Source: VRUE01 sp963702705
Lineage (GTDB): Bacteria > Actinomycetota > Thermoleophilia > Solirubrobacterales > 70-9
Length of the DNA: 64,000 nt
Direction: 5' to 3'
Assembly: GCA_963702705.1 (NCBI GenBank)
Contig: CAVPDR010000006.1
Coordinates: 62,001-126,000, forward strand
In this document: one piece after another, positions 7,059 to 14,540 of the stretch
Position numbering within the stretch: position 1 is the stretch's first letter
How the letters are laid out: every line of letters starts with the position of its first letter
Translations under genes and position numbers: made by a program
Notes under the pieces: model-generated
What the model saw: only the letters and a program-made list of their open reading frames with translations
Databases searched by the model: none
What the model was told of the DNA's origin: nothing

Positions 7059-7873
7059 TCAGCGAAAGAGGTCCTCCTCGGGGGTCCGCCGGAGGGACGC
7101 CGCGCCGGGGCCGTCGTCGACGGTGATGAAGCGATCAAGGCCGCGTACGACTACTGCGGGCACTCGGCTGTCCTTGCTTCGGACGAGATCGGCCGCGGCG
7201 GCAGCCTCGTCGGCGATCGCGATCTGGGTTGCTTCAAGCTTGCGACCGTGCGCGTCCTCGCGGTCGCGCCAGTCGTCTAGAGGGGTGAGGCCGGCGCATC
7301 CGATCGCTACCTCGCTTTGGCCAAGGCGCCAGGCGCGGCCGAAGCTGTCGCTGATCACAACGGCGATCGTGGGGGGGGCCGGAGGTGGGGGTCTCCGGAC
7401 ACTCCCCGCTTTTGTCCGGCGACCCCCACCTCCGGCTCCCTACCTAGCCCGGCGGTGATTTCGGCTCTGAGCTTGCGAGCTGAGGCGTCGGGGTCCTCGG
7501 GAAGGAGACAGGCGGTGCCGTCCTCGGGCAGGTTGGAGGTGTCGATGCCGGCGTTGGCGCAGACGAAGCCGTGGTGGGTCTCGACGATCAGGACGTTGCG
7601 CTCTGCCCTCAAAACCTCGCGGCTCTCGTCAAGGATCAGCTGCACCAGGGCGGGCTCCTTGCCCAGTACGGCGGCGAGGCGGCGTGCCTCGGCACCGGGG
7701 ATGACCGAGGAGAGGCGGCGCACCTGCCCCTCCGCCTTCGAGACGACCTTCTGGGCGATGACGACGACGTCGCCGTCACGGAGTTCGGCGTGCGCGGCGA
7801 TCAGCGCTCCAAGCGCCATGCCCTCCTCGACCTCCGGCAGGCCGCCGACGGGGATCGCCCGCAGCTCGCTCAT
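7059..7873 (-). CDS. cofE: F420-0:gamma-glutamyl ligase CofE, frameshifted
   Basis: The first frame gives MSELRAIPVGGLPEVEEGM, then VVVIAQKVVSKAEGQ and ETHHGFVCANAGIDTSN. After a frame change near 7371-7378 the protein continues VISDSFGRAWRLGQSEVA to VVVRGLDRFITVDDGPGAA. All these blocks are typical of CofE, which adds glutamates to F420-0 in the cytosol. The break falls at an eight-C run at the edge of palindromic element G, inserted between the LRAEI and ISDSFGR blocks; one more C would restore an open frame of 271 residues. The FbiB-type C-terminal nitroreductase domain is absent. It overlaps cofC by 4 nt (ATGA). Either a sequence error or a real lesion is possible. Confidence 0.88.
7378..7436. 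repeat. Palindromic element G inside cofE (27-nt core family II)
   Basis: Perfect 16-bp arms at 7378-7393 and 7421-7436 around a 27-nt core (7394-7420). On the complementary strand the core reads GGACAAAAGCGGGGAGTGTCC in part, clearly related to element D's GGAACAACAGCCGGGGAGG and of the same length. The arms are unrelated to those of D and E. The adjoining G8/C8 run (7371-7378) coincides with the cofE frame break. Confidence 0.85.
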
Positions 7874-8511
7874 ATGCCGAGCGCCTTCGCCGTTCGTTTC
7901 GCCCTCCCACGGCTTCGCTCAAGCTCACGGGTGAGGGCGACCACGTCGGCCGGGGTGTCGAGGTCGAGCGCCAGCGAGGACAACTCCTCGACTCCGAAGG
8001 GGATGCCCGCGGCGCGGGCTGCGGCGACGTGACGGGCGCAGCTGCCCTCGCCGAAGGAGGGCTCGATCGCGTCCGGCGGTGACAGCGCCAGCGCGTTGGT
8101 GCCGGTGCCGTGGCGGTCGGGGACGATCCCGACGTAGCGCTCGGGCATTCCGGTCAACAGCCGTTCGAGCTCGCGCGGCTCGAGCAGCGGGCAGTCGATC
8201 GGCAGCAGCACGACCGTGGCGGCGCCGAGCTGGCGGGCGCGGGCGATCCCGGCGAGGGCCGCGCCGGAGTGGCCGCCCGCGTCCGGATCGGCAACCATCT
8301 CGGCGCCCGCCTCGCGCGCCAGCTCGATCGCGCGCGGCTCGCTGGTGACGACGATCGTGCGCTCGATCGCACGCGCAGCGCCGATCGCTTCCAGCACATC
8401 CGCCATCATCGCCGCCGCCAGCTCGGCCCGGTGGGTGCTGCCGATGTTGCCCGCGAGCCGCTGCTTCGCGGCCCCGAAGCGCTTGACGGGGAGGACGGCG
8501 GTTGCTTTCAA
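7870..8511 (-). CDS. cofC: 2-phospho-L-lactate (or PEP) guanylyltransferase CofC/FbiD
   Basis: A 213-residue cytosolic nucleotidyltransferase beginning MKATAVLPVKRFGAAKQRL, the usual N-terminal GTP-binding motif of CofC. It also has LPIDCPLLEPREL, the metal-binding region, and PDRHGTGTNAL. It activates 2-phospholactate or phosphoenolpyruvate with GTP to the substrate of CofD. It overlaps cofD upstream and cofE downstream by 4 nt each, so the three are translated as one coupled unit. Length is normal for the family. Which acid it uses cannot be told from sequence. Confidence 0.95.
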   Translation of the reverse strand: MKATAVLPVKRFGAAKQRLAGNIGSTHRAELAAAMMADVLEAIGAARAIERTIVVTSEPRAIELAREAGAEMVADPDAGGHSGAALAGIARARQLGAATVVLLPIDCPLLEPRELERLLTGMPERYVGIVPDRHGTGTNALALSPPDAIEPSFGEGSCARHVAAARAAGIPFGVEELSSLALDLDTPADVVALTRELERSRGRAKRTAKALGI

Positions 8512-9434
8512 GCCCTGATCAGGCTAGCGGCGAAGTCGAGCACGATCCGGGCGACGCGGGCGCGACCGGCGGCGCCCTCCATCAGCGTGGCGGCGGCCTG
8601 TGTCGGGATTTCGCTCGGCGGCGGGTCGGGGTCGCCCTCGTCGACGACCATGCCGTCGAGCAGCCCGGTGTAGAGCGAGGCGACGCCGGCCGCGGTCGAA
8701 GGGCGGCCGAGCGCCTGCATGAAGCGCTCGGTCGGTCCCTTGACGACCCGTCCGGCGACGAAGGGGCTGACCGCGACGACGGGAGCGGGCGAGGCAATGA
8801 TCGCTTCGGTCATACCGGGCACGGCGAGGATCGGGCCGATGCTGATCACCGGATTGGAGGGGCCGATCACGATCGCCTCGGCGCCGCGCAGGGCGGCCAG
8901 GACCTCGCCGCTCGGCTCGGCCGCCTCGATCCCCTCCAGCTCGACCCCGTGGACCTCGGGCTCGCCGCGGTCGACGATCAGGTACTCCTGCAGGCCGCGT
9001 ACGCCGGCGGCGGTCAGCACCTTGGTCCGCACCGGTGCCTCGCACATCGGCAGCACCCGGGCCTCGACCCCGAGCCCGCGGGCGATCTGGGCCTGGGCGT
9101 CGGTGAGGCTGCCGCCCTCCTCGAGGAACTGGCGCCGGTAGAGGCAGGCGGCGAGGTCGCGGTCGGAGAGGCCGAACCAGCTTGGCGCGCCGAGCCTGGT
9201 CAGGCGCTCGAAGACGGTGAAGCTGTCGTCGCGCAGCCCCCAGCCGCGCTCCTCGTCGATTTCGCCGCTGAGCCAGTAGGTGACGAGGTCGGGGTCGGGG
9301 GAGACGTGCACGCCGAGCGTCTCGATGTCATCGCCGGTGTTGGCGATCACGCTCAGGTCGGAGCCGAGCTCCTCCTGCATCCCGGCGGCGAGCTTGGCGC
9401 CGCCGGTGCCGCCGGCGAGCAGGGCGATCCTCAC
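8508..9434 (-). CDS. cofD: 2-phospho-L-lactate transferase CofD/FbiA
   Basis: A 308-residue enzyme beginning MRIALLAGGTGGAKLAAGM from a GTG codon. It contains VIANTGDDIETLGVHVSPD and VIGPSNPVISIGPILA, hallmarks of the CofD family. It transfers the phospholactyl or phosphoenolpyruvyl group from the CofC product to FO, giving F420-0 or its dehydro form. It sits between npdG (10-nt gap) and cofC (4-nt overlap). No unusual feature is seen; a full-length gene. Confidence 0.96.
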   Translation of the reverse strand: MRIALLAGGTGGAKLAAGMQEELGSDLSVIANTGDDIETLGVHVSPDPDLVTYWLSGEIDEERGWGLRDDSFTVFERLTRLGAPSWFGLSDRDLAACLYRRQFLEEGGSLTDAQAQIARGLGVEARVLPMCEAPVRTKVLTAAGVRGLQEYLIVDRGEPEVHGVELEGIEAAEPSGEVLAALRGAEAIVIGPSNPVISIGPILAVPGMTEAIIASPAPVVAVSPFVAGRVVKGPTERFMQALGRPSTAAGVASLYTGLLDGMVVDEGDPDPPPSEIPTQAAATLMEGAAGRARVARIVLDFAASLIRA

Positions 9435-9444
9435 CGCGCCCTCC

Positions 9445-10137
9445 CTACTCCCAGTGGTCGGCGTCGGGAAGCCCGGTGAGCCGGATCCCGGCGTGGGCCT
9501 TGTAGCGGACGTTGACCGAGATCAGCAGCGGCGTCAGCTGCTCGACGATCCGCGCCATCTCCAGCGGCCCGGCGTTGACCGCGCGCAGGCCCGGAATCAG
9601 CTCGATCAACCGCGCCACCCGCGCCTTGTCGGCCTTGCGGTCGCCGCAGACGAGAACGTCCTCACCCAGCTCGGCCTCGCCGTCGGCGAGGGTCGGAGCG
9701 CCGATTGTGTGCAGGGCGGCGACGACGGTGACCCCGTCCGGGACCATCTCCTGCGCCTGCTGGGCGGCGGAGCCCTGCCAGACGCCGAGCGAGCGGGTCG
9801 CCTTGCCGCTCACGGCGGCGGCGAGCGGAACCGTGCAATCGACCAGGATCTGGCCCGGCTGCAGTGCCTCGCGCAGGTTGTTGAGGTTCTCCGACTGGTT
9901 GCGGAAGGGGACGGTGAGGAAGACGATCTCGGCGCGCCGCGCTGCCACCTCGTTGAGCAGGCCCTCGACCTCGGCGCCCGGCACCTTCTCGCGCAGCTTC
10001 GCTGCCGCTTCCTCGCCGCGCTCGGCCGAGCGCGAGCCGATCGCGATCGGCGCCCCGGCCTTGGCCCAGCGCAGCGCCAGGCCGGCGCCGAGGGCGCCGG
10101 TGCCGCCGACGATCGGGATGGTGGGCAGGTCAGGCAC
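9445..10137 (-). CDS. npdG: NADPH-dependent F420 reductase (F420:NADP oxidoreductase)
   Basis: A 230-residue Rossmann protein with IPIVGGTGALGAGLALRW for the nucleotide site and IGSRSAERG for the NADP phosphate. The family core (VFLTVPFRNQSENL, VVAALHTIGAPTL, DVLVCGDRKADKARV) follows. It passes hydride between NADPH and F420 in the cytosol and so links the cofactor made by its neighbours to cell redox. It is the first gene of the leftward operon npdG-cofD-cofC-cofE. The GTG start at 10137 lies 42 bp from the divergent SDR gene, so the shared spacer should hold both promoters. Confidence 0.95.
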   Translation of the reverse strand: MPDLPTIPIVGGTGALGAGLALRWAKAGAPIAIGSRSAERGEEAAAKLREKVPGAEVEGLLNEVAARRAEIVFLTVPFRNQSENLNNLREALQPGQILVDCTVPLAAAVSGKATRSLGVWQGSAAQQAQEMVPDGVTVVAALHTIGAPTLADGEAELGEDVLVCGDRKADKARVARLIELIPGLRAVNAGPLEMARIVEQLTPLLISVNVRYKAHAGIRLTGLPDADHWE

Positions 10138-10179
10138 GAGCGCGCCAGTCTAGGGCTTCGGCCCTTATGCTCACGCCCG

Positions 10180-10914
10180 ATGCGACTGGAGGGACGAAAG
10201 GCGCTGGTGACCGGTGGCGCGAGCGGGATCGGCGCCGCGATCGCCGCGAGGCTGGCCGCCGAGGGCGCCGAGGTCTGGGTCGGCGACATCGACACCGAGG
10301 GCGCGCAGCGCGTCGCCGGCGAGGTCAACGGCCACCCGATCGAGCTCGACGTGACCGAGCTCGAGTCCGCCAGGGCAGCGGTCGAGGCCGTGGGCACGCT
10401 CGACATCCTCGTCAACAACGCCGGTACCGACGAGTTCGGCTTCTTCACCTACACGAGCCCCGAGCAGTGGCAGCGGGTGCTCGCGATCAACCTCGGCGGC
10501 GTGCTCAACTGCACCCACGCGGCGCTGCCGGTGATGCAGCAGGCCAAGTACGGCCGCATCCTCAGCATCTCCTCGGAGGCCGGCCGGGTCGGCTCCAAGG
10601 GTTCGGCCGTCTACTCCGCCGCCAAGGCGGGGATCGTCGGCTTCATGAAGGCGATCGCGCGCGAGAACGCCCGCTACGGGATCACGGCCAACTCGATCGC
10701 CCCGGGCCCGATCGAGACGCCGCTGTTGATGGGCGCCAAGGACTTCGGTGAGATCGGCGAGAAGGTGATCGAGACGATGAAGTCGGCGACCCAGATGGGT
10801 CGCCTCGGGCAGCCCGACGAGGTGGCGGCCGCAGCCGCGTTTCTGGTCTCCGACGATGCCTCCTACGTGACCGGCGAGACCCTGGGCGTCAGCGGCGGCC
10901 TGGGCATGGTCTGA
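10180..10914 (+). CDS. Short-chain dehydrogenase/reductase, FabG-like
   Basis: A 244-residue classical SDR. It has the cofactor motif TGGASGIG at residues 11-18, NNAG at 79-82, catalytic Ser131/132 (SISSEAG) and Y145-x3-K149 (YSAAK). The tail VTGETLGVSGGLGMV is typical of 3-oxoacyl-ACP or 3-hydroxyacyl-CoA dehydrogenases. An acidic residue (GDIDTE) after the second strand suggests NAD rather than NADP. The ATG at 10180 begins the conserved MRLEGRKALVTGG. It overlaps the downstream thioesterase by one base and probably belongs to the acyl-CoA operon running to 13.8 kb. Confidence 0.9.
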   Translation: MRLEGRKALVTGGASGIGAAIAARLAAEGAEVWVGDIDTEGAQRVAGEVNGHPIELDVTELESARAAVEAVGTLDILVNNAGTDEFGFFTYTSPEQWQRVLAINLGGVLNCTHAALPVMQQAKYGRILSISSEAGRVGSKGSAVYSAAKAGIVGFMKAIARENARYGITANSIAPGPIETPLLMGAKDFGEIGEKVIETMKSATQMGRLGQPDEVAAAAAFLVSDDASYVTGETLGVSGGLGMV

Positions 10915-11303
10915 TGGTGGGGCCGGTGGGGGAGCTCGTACCAGGGATCGAGCGCAGCGACGAGTTCACGGTCGCGCCGCCGCTCGTGACGAACGTCGGT
11001 GGCACCATCGCCAGTGGCGTGCTCTCGACGCCGGGCATGATCGGGATGATGGAGGGCAGCGCCCAGATGCTTGCCTTCGAGCGCCTGCCCGAGGGCCAGG
11101 CGACGGTCGGCTTCGAGGTCTGCGTCAAGCACGTCGCGGCGGCCGCGGAGGGGGCGATCTGCCGGACCCGAGCCACCCTGCGCGAGGTGGTCGAAGGGCG
11201 CAAGCTTCGCTTCGAGGTCGAGGTGACTGAAGGCGAGCGCACGATCGGCGTCGGCACCCACGAGCGGCGCGTGGTCGGCCAGGCCGGTCCGCCGACGGCG
11301 TAG
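10914..11303 (+). CDS. Hotdog-fold thioesterase, FlK-like
   Basis: A 129-residue protein matching the fluoroacetyl-CoA thioesterase-like group (TVAPPLVTNVGGTIASGV near the N-terminus, then a hotdog helix with MIGMMEGSAQ and a VKHVAAAAEGA strand). Such enzymes hydrolyse short acyl-CoAs; the presence of the family fold does not imply fluoroacetate. Its ATG overlaps the SDR stop (TGATG), so translation is coupled. It is followed 11 bases later by HMG-CoA lyase, supporting a role in acyl-CoA breakdown. Confidence 0.75.
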   Translation: MVGPVGELVPGIERSDEFTVAPPLVTNVGGTIASGVLSTPGMIGMMEGSAQMLAFERLPEGQATVGFEVCVKHVAAAAEGAICRTRATLREVVEGRKLRFEVEVTEGERTIGVGTHERRVVGQAGPPTA

Positions 11304-11314
11304 CCTCGGTCTCG

Positions 11315-12265
11315 ATGAGCATGGCCCCACTGCCGCAAAGCGTCCGCATCCGCGAGGTTGGGCCTCGCGACGGCTTTCAGAACGAGCCGGAGACGATCCC
11401 GACGGCGGAGAAGATCCGGCTCATCGACATGCTCTCGTCGACGGGGCTGAAGCGGATCGAGGCGACCTCGTTCGTCCGTCCCGATGTGATCCCACAGCTC
11501 TCCGACGCCGAGCAGGTGCTGGCCGGGGTCAAGCGGCGCGACGGGGTCGCCTTCTCGGTCCTGATCCCCAACGAGCGGGGGCTGGAGCGGGCGCTGGCGC
11601 TGCGCGATCGCTTCGACGAGATCAACGTCTTCGTCTCCGCCTCGGAGACGCACAACCGCAAGAACGTCAACCGGACGATCGAGGAGTCGCTGAACGGGCT
11701 GGAGCAGACGCTGGCCGCGGCGAGCGAGACCGGACTGCGCTGCGAGGGCGTGATCTCGACCTCCTTCGGCTGCCCCTACGAGGGCGAGGTGCCGCAGGGC
11801 CGGGTCTTTGCGATCGCCGAGCGGCTCGCCGCGGCCGGCTGCGCCGAGGTCGGCTTCGGCGACACGACCGGAATGGCCAATCCGCGCCAGGTCGCCGGAT
11901 TTTTCGCCGATGCTCGCGCTCGACTCGGCGGGGTCGAGCTGACCGCCCACTTCCACAACACCCGCGGTCAGGGACTGGCCAACGTGTTGGCGGCGCTGGA
12001 GCAGGGCGTCGACTCGTTCGAGTCGAGCTTCGGCGAGCTCGGCGGCTGCCCGGTGCCGGCGGGCGCCACCGGCAACATCGCCAGCGAGGACCTGGTCTCG
12101 ATGCTGCACGAGATGGGGATCGAGACCGGGATCGACCTCTCCGCGCTGGTCGAGGCATCCCGCGAGGCCCAGCAGGCCCTCGGCCGCCCCCTCGGATCCC
12201 ATGTGCTGACCGCTGGGCCGATCGACTGGCACCGAACTGCATCAAATTCCCAATCTGGCAGATAG
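11315..12265 (+). CDS. Hydroxymethylglutaryl-CoA lyase
   Basis: A 316-residue TIM-barrel enzyme of the HMGL-like family. It has VRIREVGPRDGFQNEPE (catalytic Arg-Asp), the SFGCPYEGEVP catalytic-Cys loop and HFHNTRGQGLANV metal-binding histidines. The reaction cleaves HMG-CoA to acetoacetate and acetyl-CoA, the last step of leucine breakdown. The adjoining carboxylase beta subunit and acetoacetyl-CoA synthetase fit that pathway. Its last codons and its stop lie inside a perfect 20-bp inverted repeat (12232-12284), so the C-terminal residues (TASNSQSGR) may not be ancestral. Confidence 0.92.
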   Translation: MSMAPLPQSVRIREVGPRDGFQNEPETIPTAEKIRLIDMLSSTGLKRIEATSFVRPDVIPQLSDAEQVLAGVKRRDGVAFSVLIPNERGLERALALRDRFDEINVFVSASETHNRKNVNRTIEESLNGLEQTLAAASETGLRCEGVISTSFGCPYEGEVPQGRVFAIAERLAAAGCAEVGFGDTTGMANPRQVAGFFADARARLGGVELTAHFHNTRGQGLANVLAALEQGVDSFESSFGELGGCPVPAGATGNIASEDLVSMLHEMGIETGIDLSALVEASREAQQALGRPLGSHVLTAGPIDWHRTASNSQSGR

Positions 12266-12284
12266 GGAATTTGATGCAGTTCGG
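12232..12284. promoter_or_regulatory. Perfect 20-bp inverted repeat at the end of HMG-CoA lyase
   Basis: The arms CCGAACTGCATCAAATTCCC (12232-12251) and its exact complement (12265-12284) are separated by 13 nt. The TAG stop of the lyase is at 12263-12265, and the carboxylase ATG is 35 bases downstream. The arms are far more AT-rich than the neighbourhood. No U-tract follows. It could be an intercistronic RNA hairpin, a terminator/attenuator, a DNA operator or an inserted palindrome. Confidence 0.7.
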
Positions 12285-12318
12285 GTGTGACGCCGAGGCC
12301 GAATAGGCTGCCGCCACC

Positions 12319-13839
12319 ATGACCGACTTCGCTGAAGCGCTCGAGGCCGCCCTTGCAGGCGGGCCGCAGCGCCACCACGAGAAGACGGCCGAGCAGGGCA
12401 AGCTGCCGGTTCGCGAGCGGGTCGAGCGCCTGGTTGATCCCGACTCCTTCGCCGAGGAGGCGGCGCTGGCCAACTGGGAGCAGGAGGGACTCGGTGCCGA
12501 CGGCGTCGTCACCGGCCTGGCCACGATCGACGGCCGCCGCGCCGCGCTGATGGCCAACGACCCGACCGTGAAGGCGGGCTCCTGGGGGCCGAAGACGGTG
12601 GAGAAGATCCTCCGCATCCAGGAACGGGCGCTGAGCCTGCAGGTTCCGATGGTCTACCTGGTCGACTCGGCCGGGGCGCGGATCACCGATCAGGTGCAGA
12701 TGTTCCCCGGGCGCCGCGGCGCCGGGCGGATCTTCCACAACGAGGTGCGGCTCTCCGGTCAGGTGCCGCAGGTCTGCCTGCTGTTCGGGCCGAGCGCCGC
12801 CGGTGGCGCCTACATCCCGGCCTTCTGCGACGTCGTGATCATGCGCGACGGCAACGCTTCGATGTACCTCGGCTCGCCGCGGATGGCGGAGATGGTGATC
12901 GGTGAAAAGGTGACGCTGGAGGAGATGGGCGGGGCCAGGATGCACACCGGGGTCTCGGGCTGCGGGCACTTCCTGGTCAAGAGCGACGAGGAGGCGATCG
13001 ACCTCGCCAAGCGCTACCTCTCCTTCATGCCGGGCAACTGGCGCGAGCAGCCGCCGGTCGCGCCGCCGGCCGAGCCCGCCTCCGAGATGCCGATCGCCGG
13101 GATCGTCCCCGCCGACGAGAACCAGCCCTTCGACATGCAGCTGCTGCTCGACTCGCTGCTCGACGCCGAGAGCTTCCTGCCCGTGCACAAGCGCTGGGCG
13201 AAGGAGCTGATCGTCGGCTACGGCAGGCTCGACGGGCGCGCGATCGGCATCGTCGCCAACCAGCCCAAGCACACCGGCGGCGTCCTCTTCGTCGACTCGG
13301 CCGACAAGGCGGCGCGCTTCATCCAGACCTGCAACGCCTTCAACCTGCCGCTGCTCTTCCTCGCCGACGTGCCGGGATTCATGATCGGCACGGGGGTCGA
13401 GCGCCAGGGCATCATCCGCCACGGCGCGAAGATGATCAGCGCCGTCTCCGAAGCGACGGTGCCGAAGATTTCGGTCATTGTGCGCAAGGCGTACGGCGCC
13501 GGGCTCTACGCGATGGCGGGCCCGGCCTTCGAGCCCGACTGCTGCGTCGCCCTGCCCAGTGCCTCGATCGCGGTGATGGGACCGCAGGCGGCGATCAACG
13601 CCGTCTTCTACAACCAGATCCAGGCGATTGAGGATGAGGCCGAGCGCGAGGCCTTTGTCGCCGGCAAGCGCGAGGAATACGCCGAGGACATCGACCTCCT
13701 CCACCTAGCCTCGGAGCTGGTCGTCGACGCGGTGATCGACCCGGCCGATCTCCGCGCCGACCTGGTCAAGCGCTTCGCGATGGCGGCGAGCAAGGGCCGC
13801 TCCTTCGCCGAGCGCCGCAATCCGGTCACCCCCGCCTGA
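12319..13839 (+). CDS. Acyl-CoA carboxylase beta subunit (carboxyltransferase)
   Basis: A 506-residue crotonase-fold carboxyltransferase. Family blocks include VYLVDSAGARITDQ, LFGPSAAGGAYIPAFCD, GIVANQPKHTGGVLFVDSADKAARF and FLADVPGFMIGTGVERQGII. It transfers carboxyl from carboxybiotin to an acyl-CoA. Next to HMG-CoA lyase, methylcrotonyl-CoA is the likeliest substrate; propionyl-CoA is the alternative. The biotin-carboxylase alpha subunit is not in the window, so it must be encoded elsewhere. The ATG at 12319 lies 53 bases after the lyase, across the inverted repeat. Confidence 0.9.
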   Translation: MTDFAEALEAALAGGPQRHHEKTAEQGKLPVRERVERLVDPDSFAEEAALANWEQEGLGADGVVTGLATIDGRRAALMANDPTVKAGSWGPKTVEKILRIQERALSLQVPMVYLVDSAGARITDQVQMFPGRRGAGRIFHNEVRLSGQVPQVCLLFGPSAAGGAYIPAFCDVVIMRDGNASMYLGSPRMAEMVIGEKVTLEEMGGARMHTGVSGCGHFLVKSDEEAIDLAKRYLSFMPGNWREQPPVAPPAEPASEMPIAGIVPADENQPFDMQLLLDSLLDAESFLPVHKRWAKELIVGYGRLDGRAIGIVANQPKHTGGVLFVDSADKAARFIQTCNAFNLPLLFLADVPGFMIGTGVERQGIIRHGAKMISAVSEATVPKISVIVRKAYGAGLYAMAGPAFEPDCCVALPSASIAVMGPQAAINAVFYNQIQAIEDEAEREAFVAGKREEYAEDIDLLHLASELVVDAVIDPADLRADLVKRFAMAASKGRSFAERRNPVTPA

Positions 13840-13874
13840 GGGCGCGAAAGGGCTTTCTCGCTACCGTTTCGCGG

Positions 13875-14540
13875 GTGGCAAGGAACGTAAAAGCCCCGCT
13901 CGCCGGGTGGTTCGCCTGCACGGCCGGGCTGATCGCGGTTGCTCTGCTCGCCTATGACGTGGCCTTCGCACAGCGTGTGGACGCCAGTGTCTTGACCAGG
14001 CTCGTGGTCGAACGGGGCTCGGGCCGCGAGTCACTCGCCTCATTCCTGACCTTTTTCGGAGGTCTGCCAACGCTGTTGGCGATGACAGCTCTTGCCTGCG
14101 GGATCGGCTGGGCACGGCGGTGGCCACGAAATGCCGCGGCCGCCCTGGTGGTCGTCGCGGGCGCCAACCTGACGACTCAGGCGCTCAAGGTTGCCCTTTC
14201 CCACCCGCGAGCCCGCGAGCTTCTCGGCGCGGAAAACGTCACCTGGGATGGCTTCCCGAGTGGCCACGTGACAGCCGTGGCATCGATTGCCATCGCCTTT
14301 GCCTTCGTCGTGCCCACGAGGCTTCTTCCCGTCGTCGCGGTTATCGGCACCTGCTTCGTCGTGGCGATGGGCTGGGCCGTGCTCGCCCTCTACTGGCACT
14401 ACCCAAGCGATGTCGCCGGCGGGATCCTTGTCGCTGGCAGCTGGGGCTTTGCGGTGCTGGCGTCTATGCGATTCGCCGCCGCGGCCCGCTCGCGCCGGCC
14501 TACTCAGCTGGGCAGGCGCGCCGCCATCTCGCTGAAGTAG
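13875..14540 (+). CDS. PAP2-family membrane phosphatase
   Basis: A 221-residue protein with about five to six hydrophobic helices and the PAP2 motifs: a KVALSHPRAR segment for the first, GFPSGH for the second and LYWHYPSDVAGG for the third. It should dephosphorylate a lipid phosphate such as phosphatidate or undecaprenyl pyrophosphate at the outer membrane face. The GTG start at 13875 follows the carboxylase by 35 bases. Its last 37 bases overlap the 3' end of the convergent acetoacetyl-CoA synthetase gene. Confidence 0.85.
   Translation: MARNVKAPLAGWFACTAGLIAVALLAYDVAFAQRVDASVLTRLVVERGSGRESLASFLTFFGGLPTLLAMTALACGIGWARRWPRNAAAALVVVAGANLTTQALKVALSHPRARELLGAENVTWDGFPSGHVTAVASIAIAFAFVVPTRLLPVVAVIGTCFVVAMGWAVLALYWHYPSDVAGGILVAGSWGFAVLASMRFAAAARSRRPTQLGRRAAISLK

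Noticed and set aside
9280..10914. A 544-codon frame containing the SDR as its C-terminal part
   Set aside because: The first 300 residues are antisense to cofD and npdG. The SDR family start is at 10180, so the extension is not protein.
12232..12284. A standard rho-independent terminator
   Set aside because: The stem is strong but no T-run follows on either strand, and the downstream gene lies close in the same direction. Kept as an unexplained inverted repeat.
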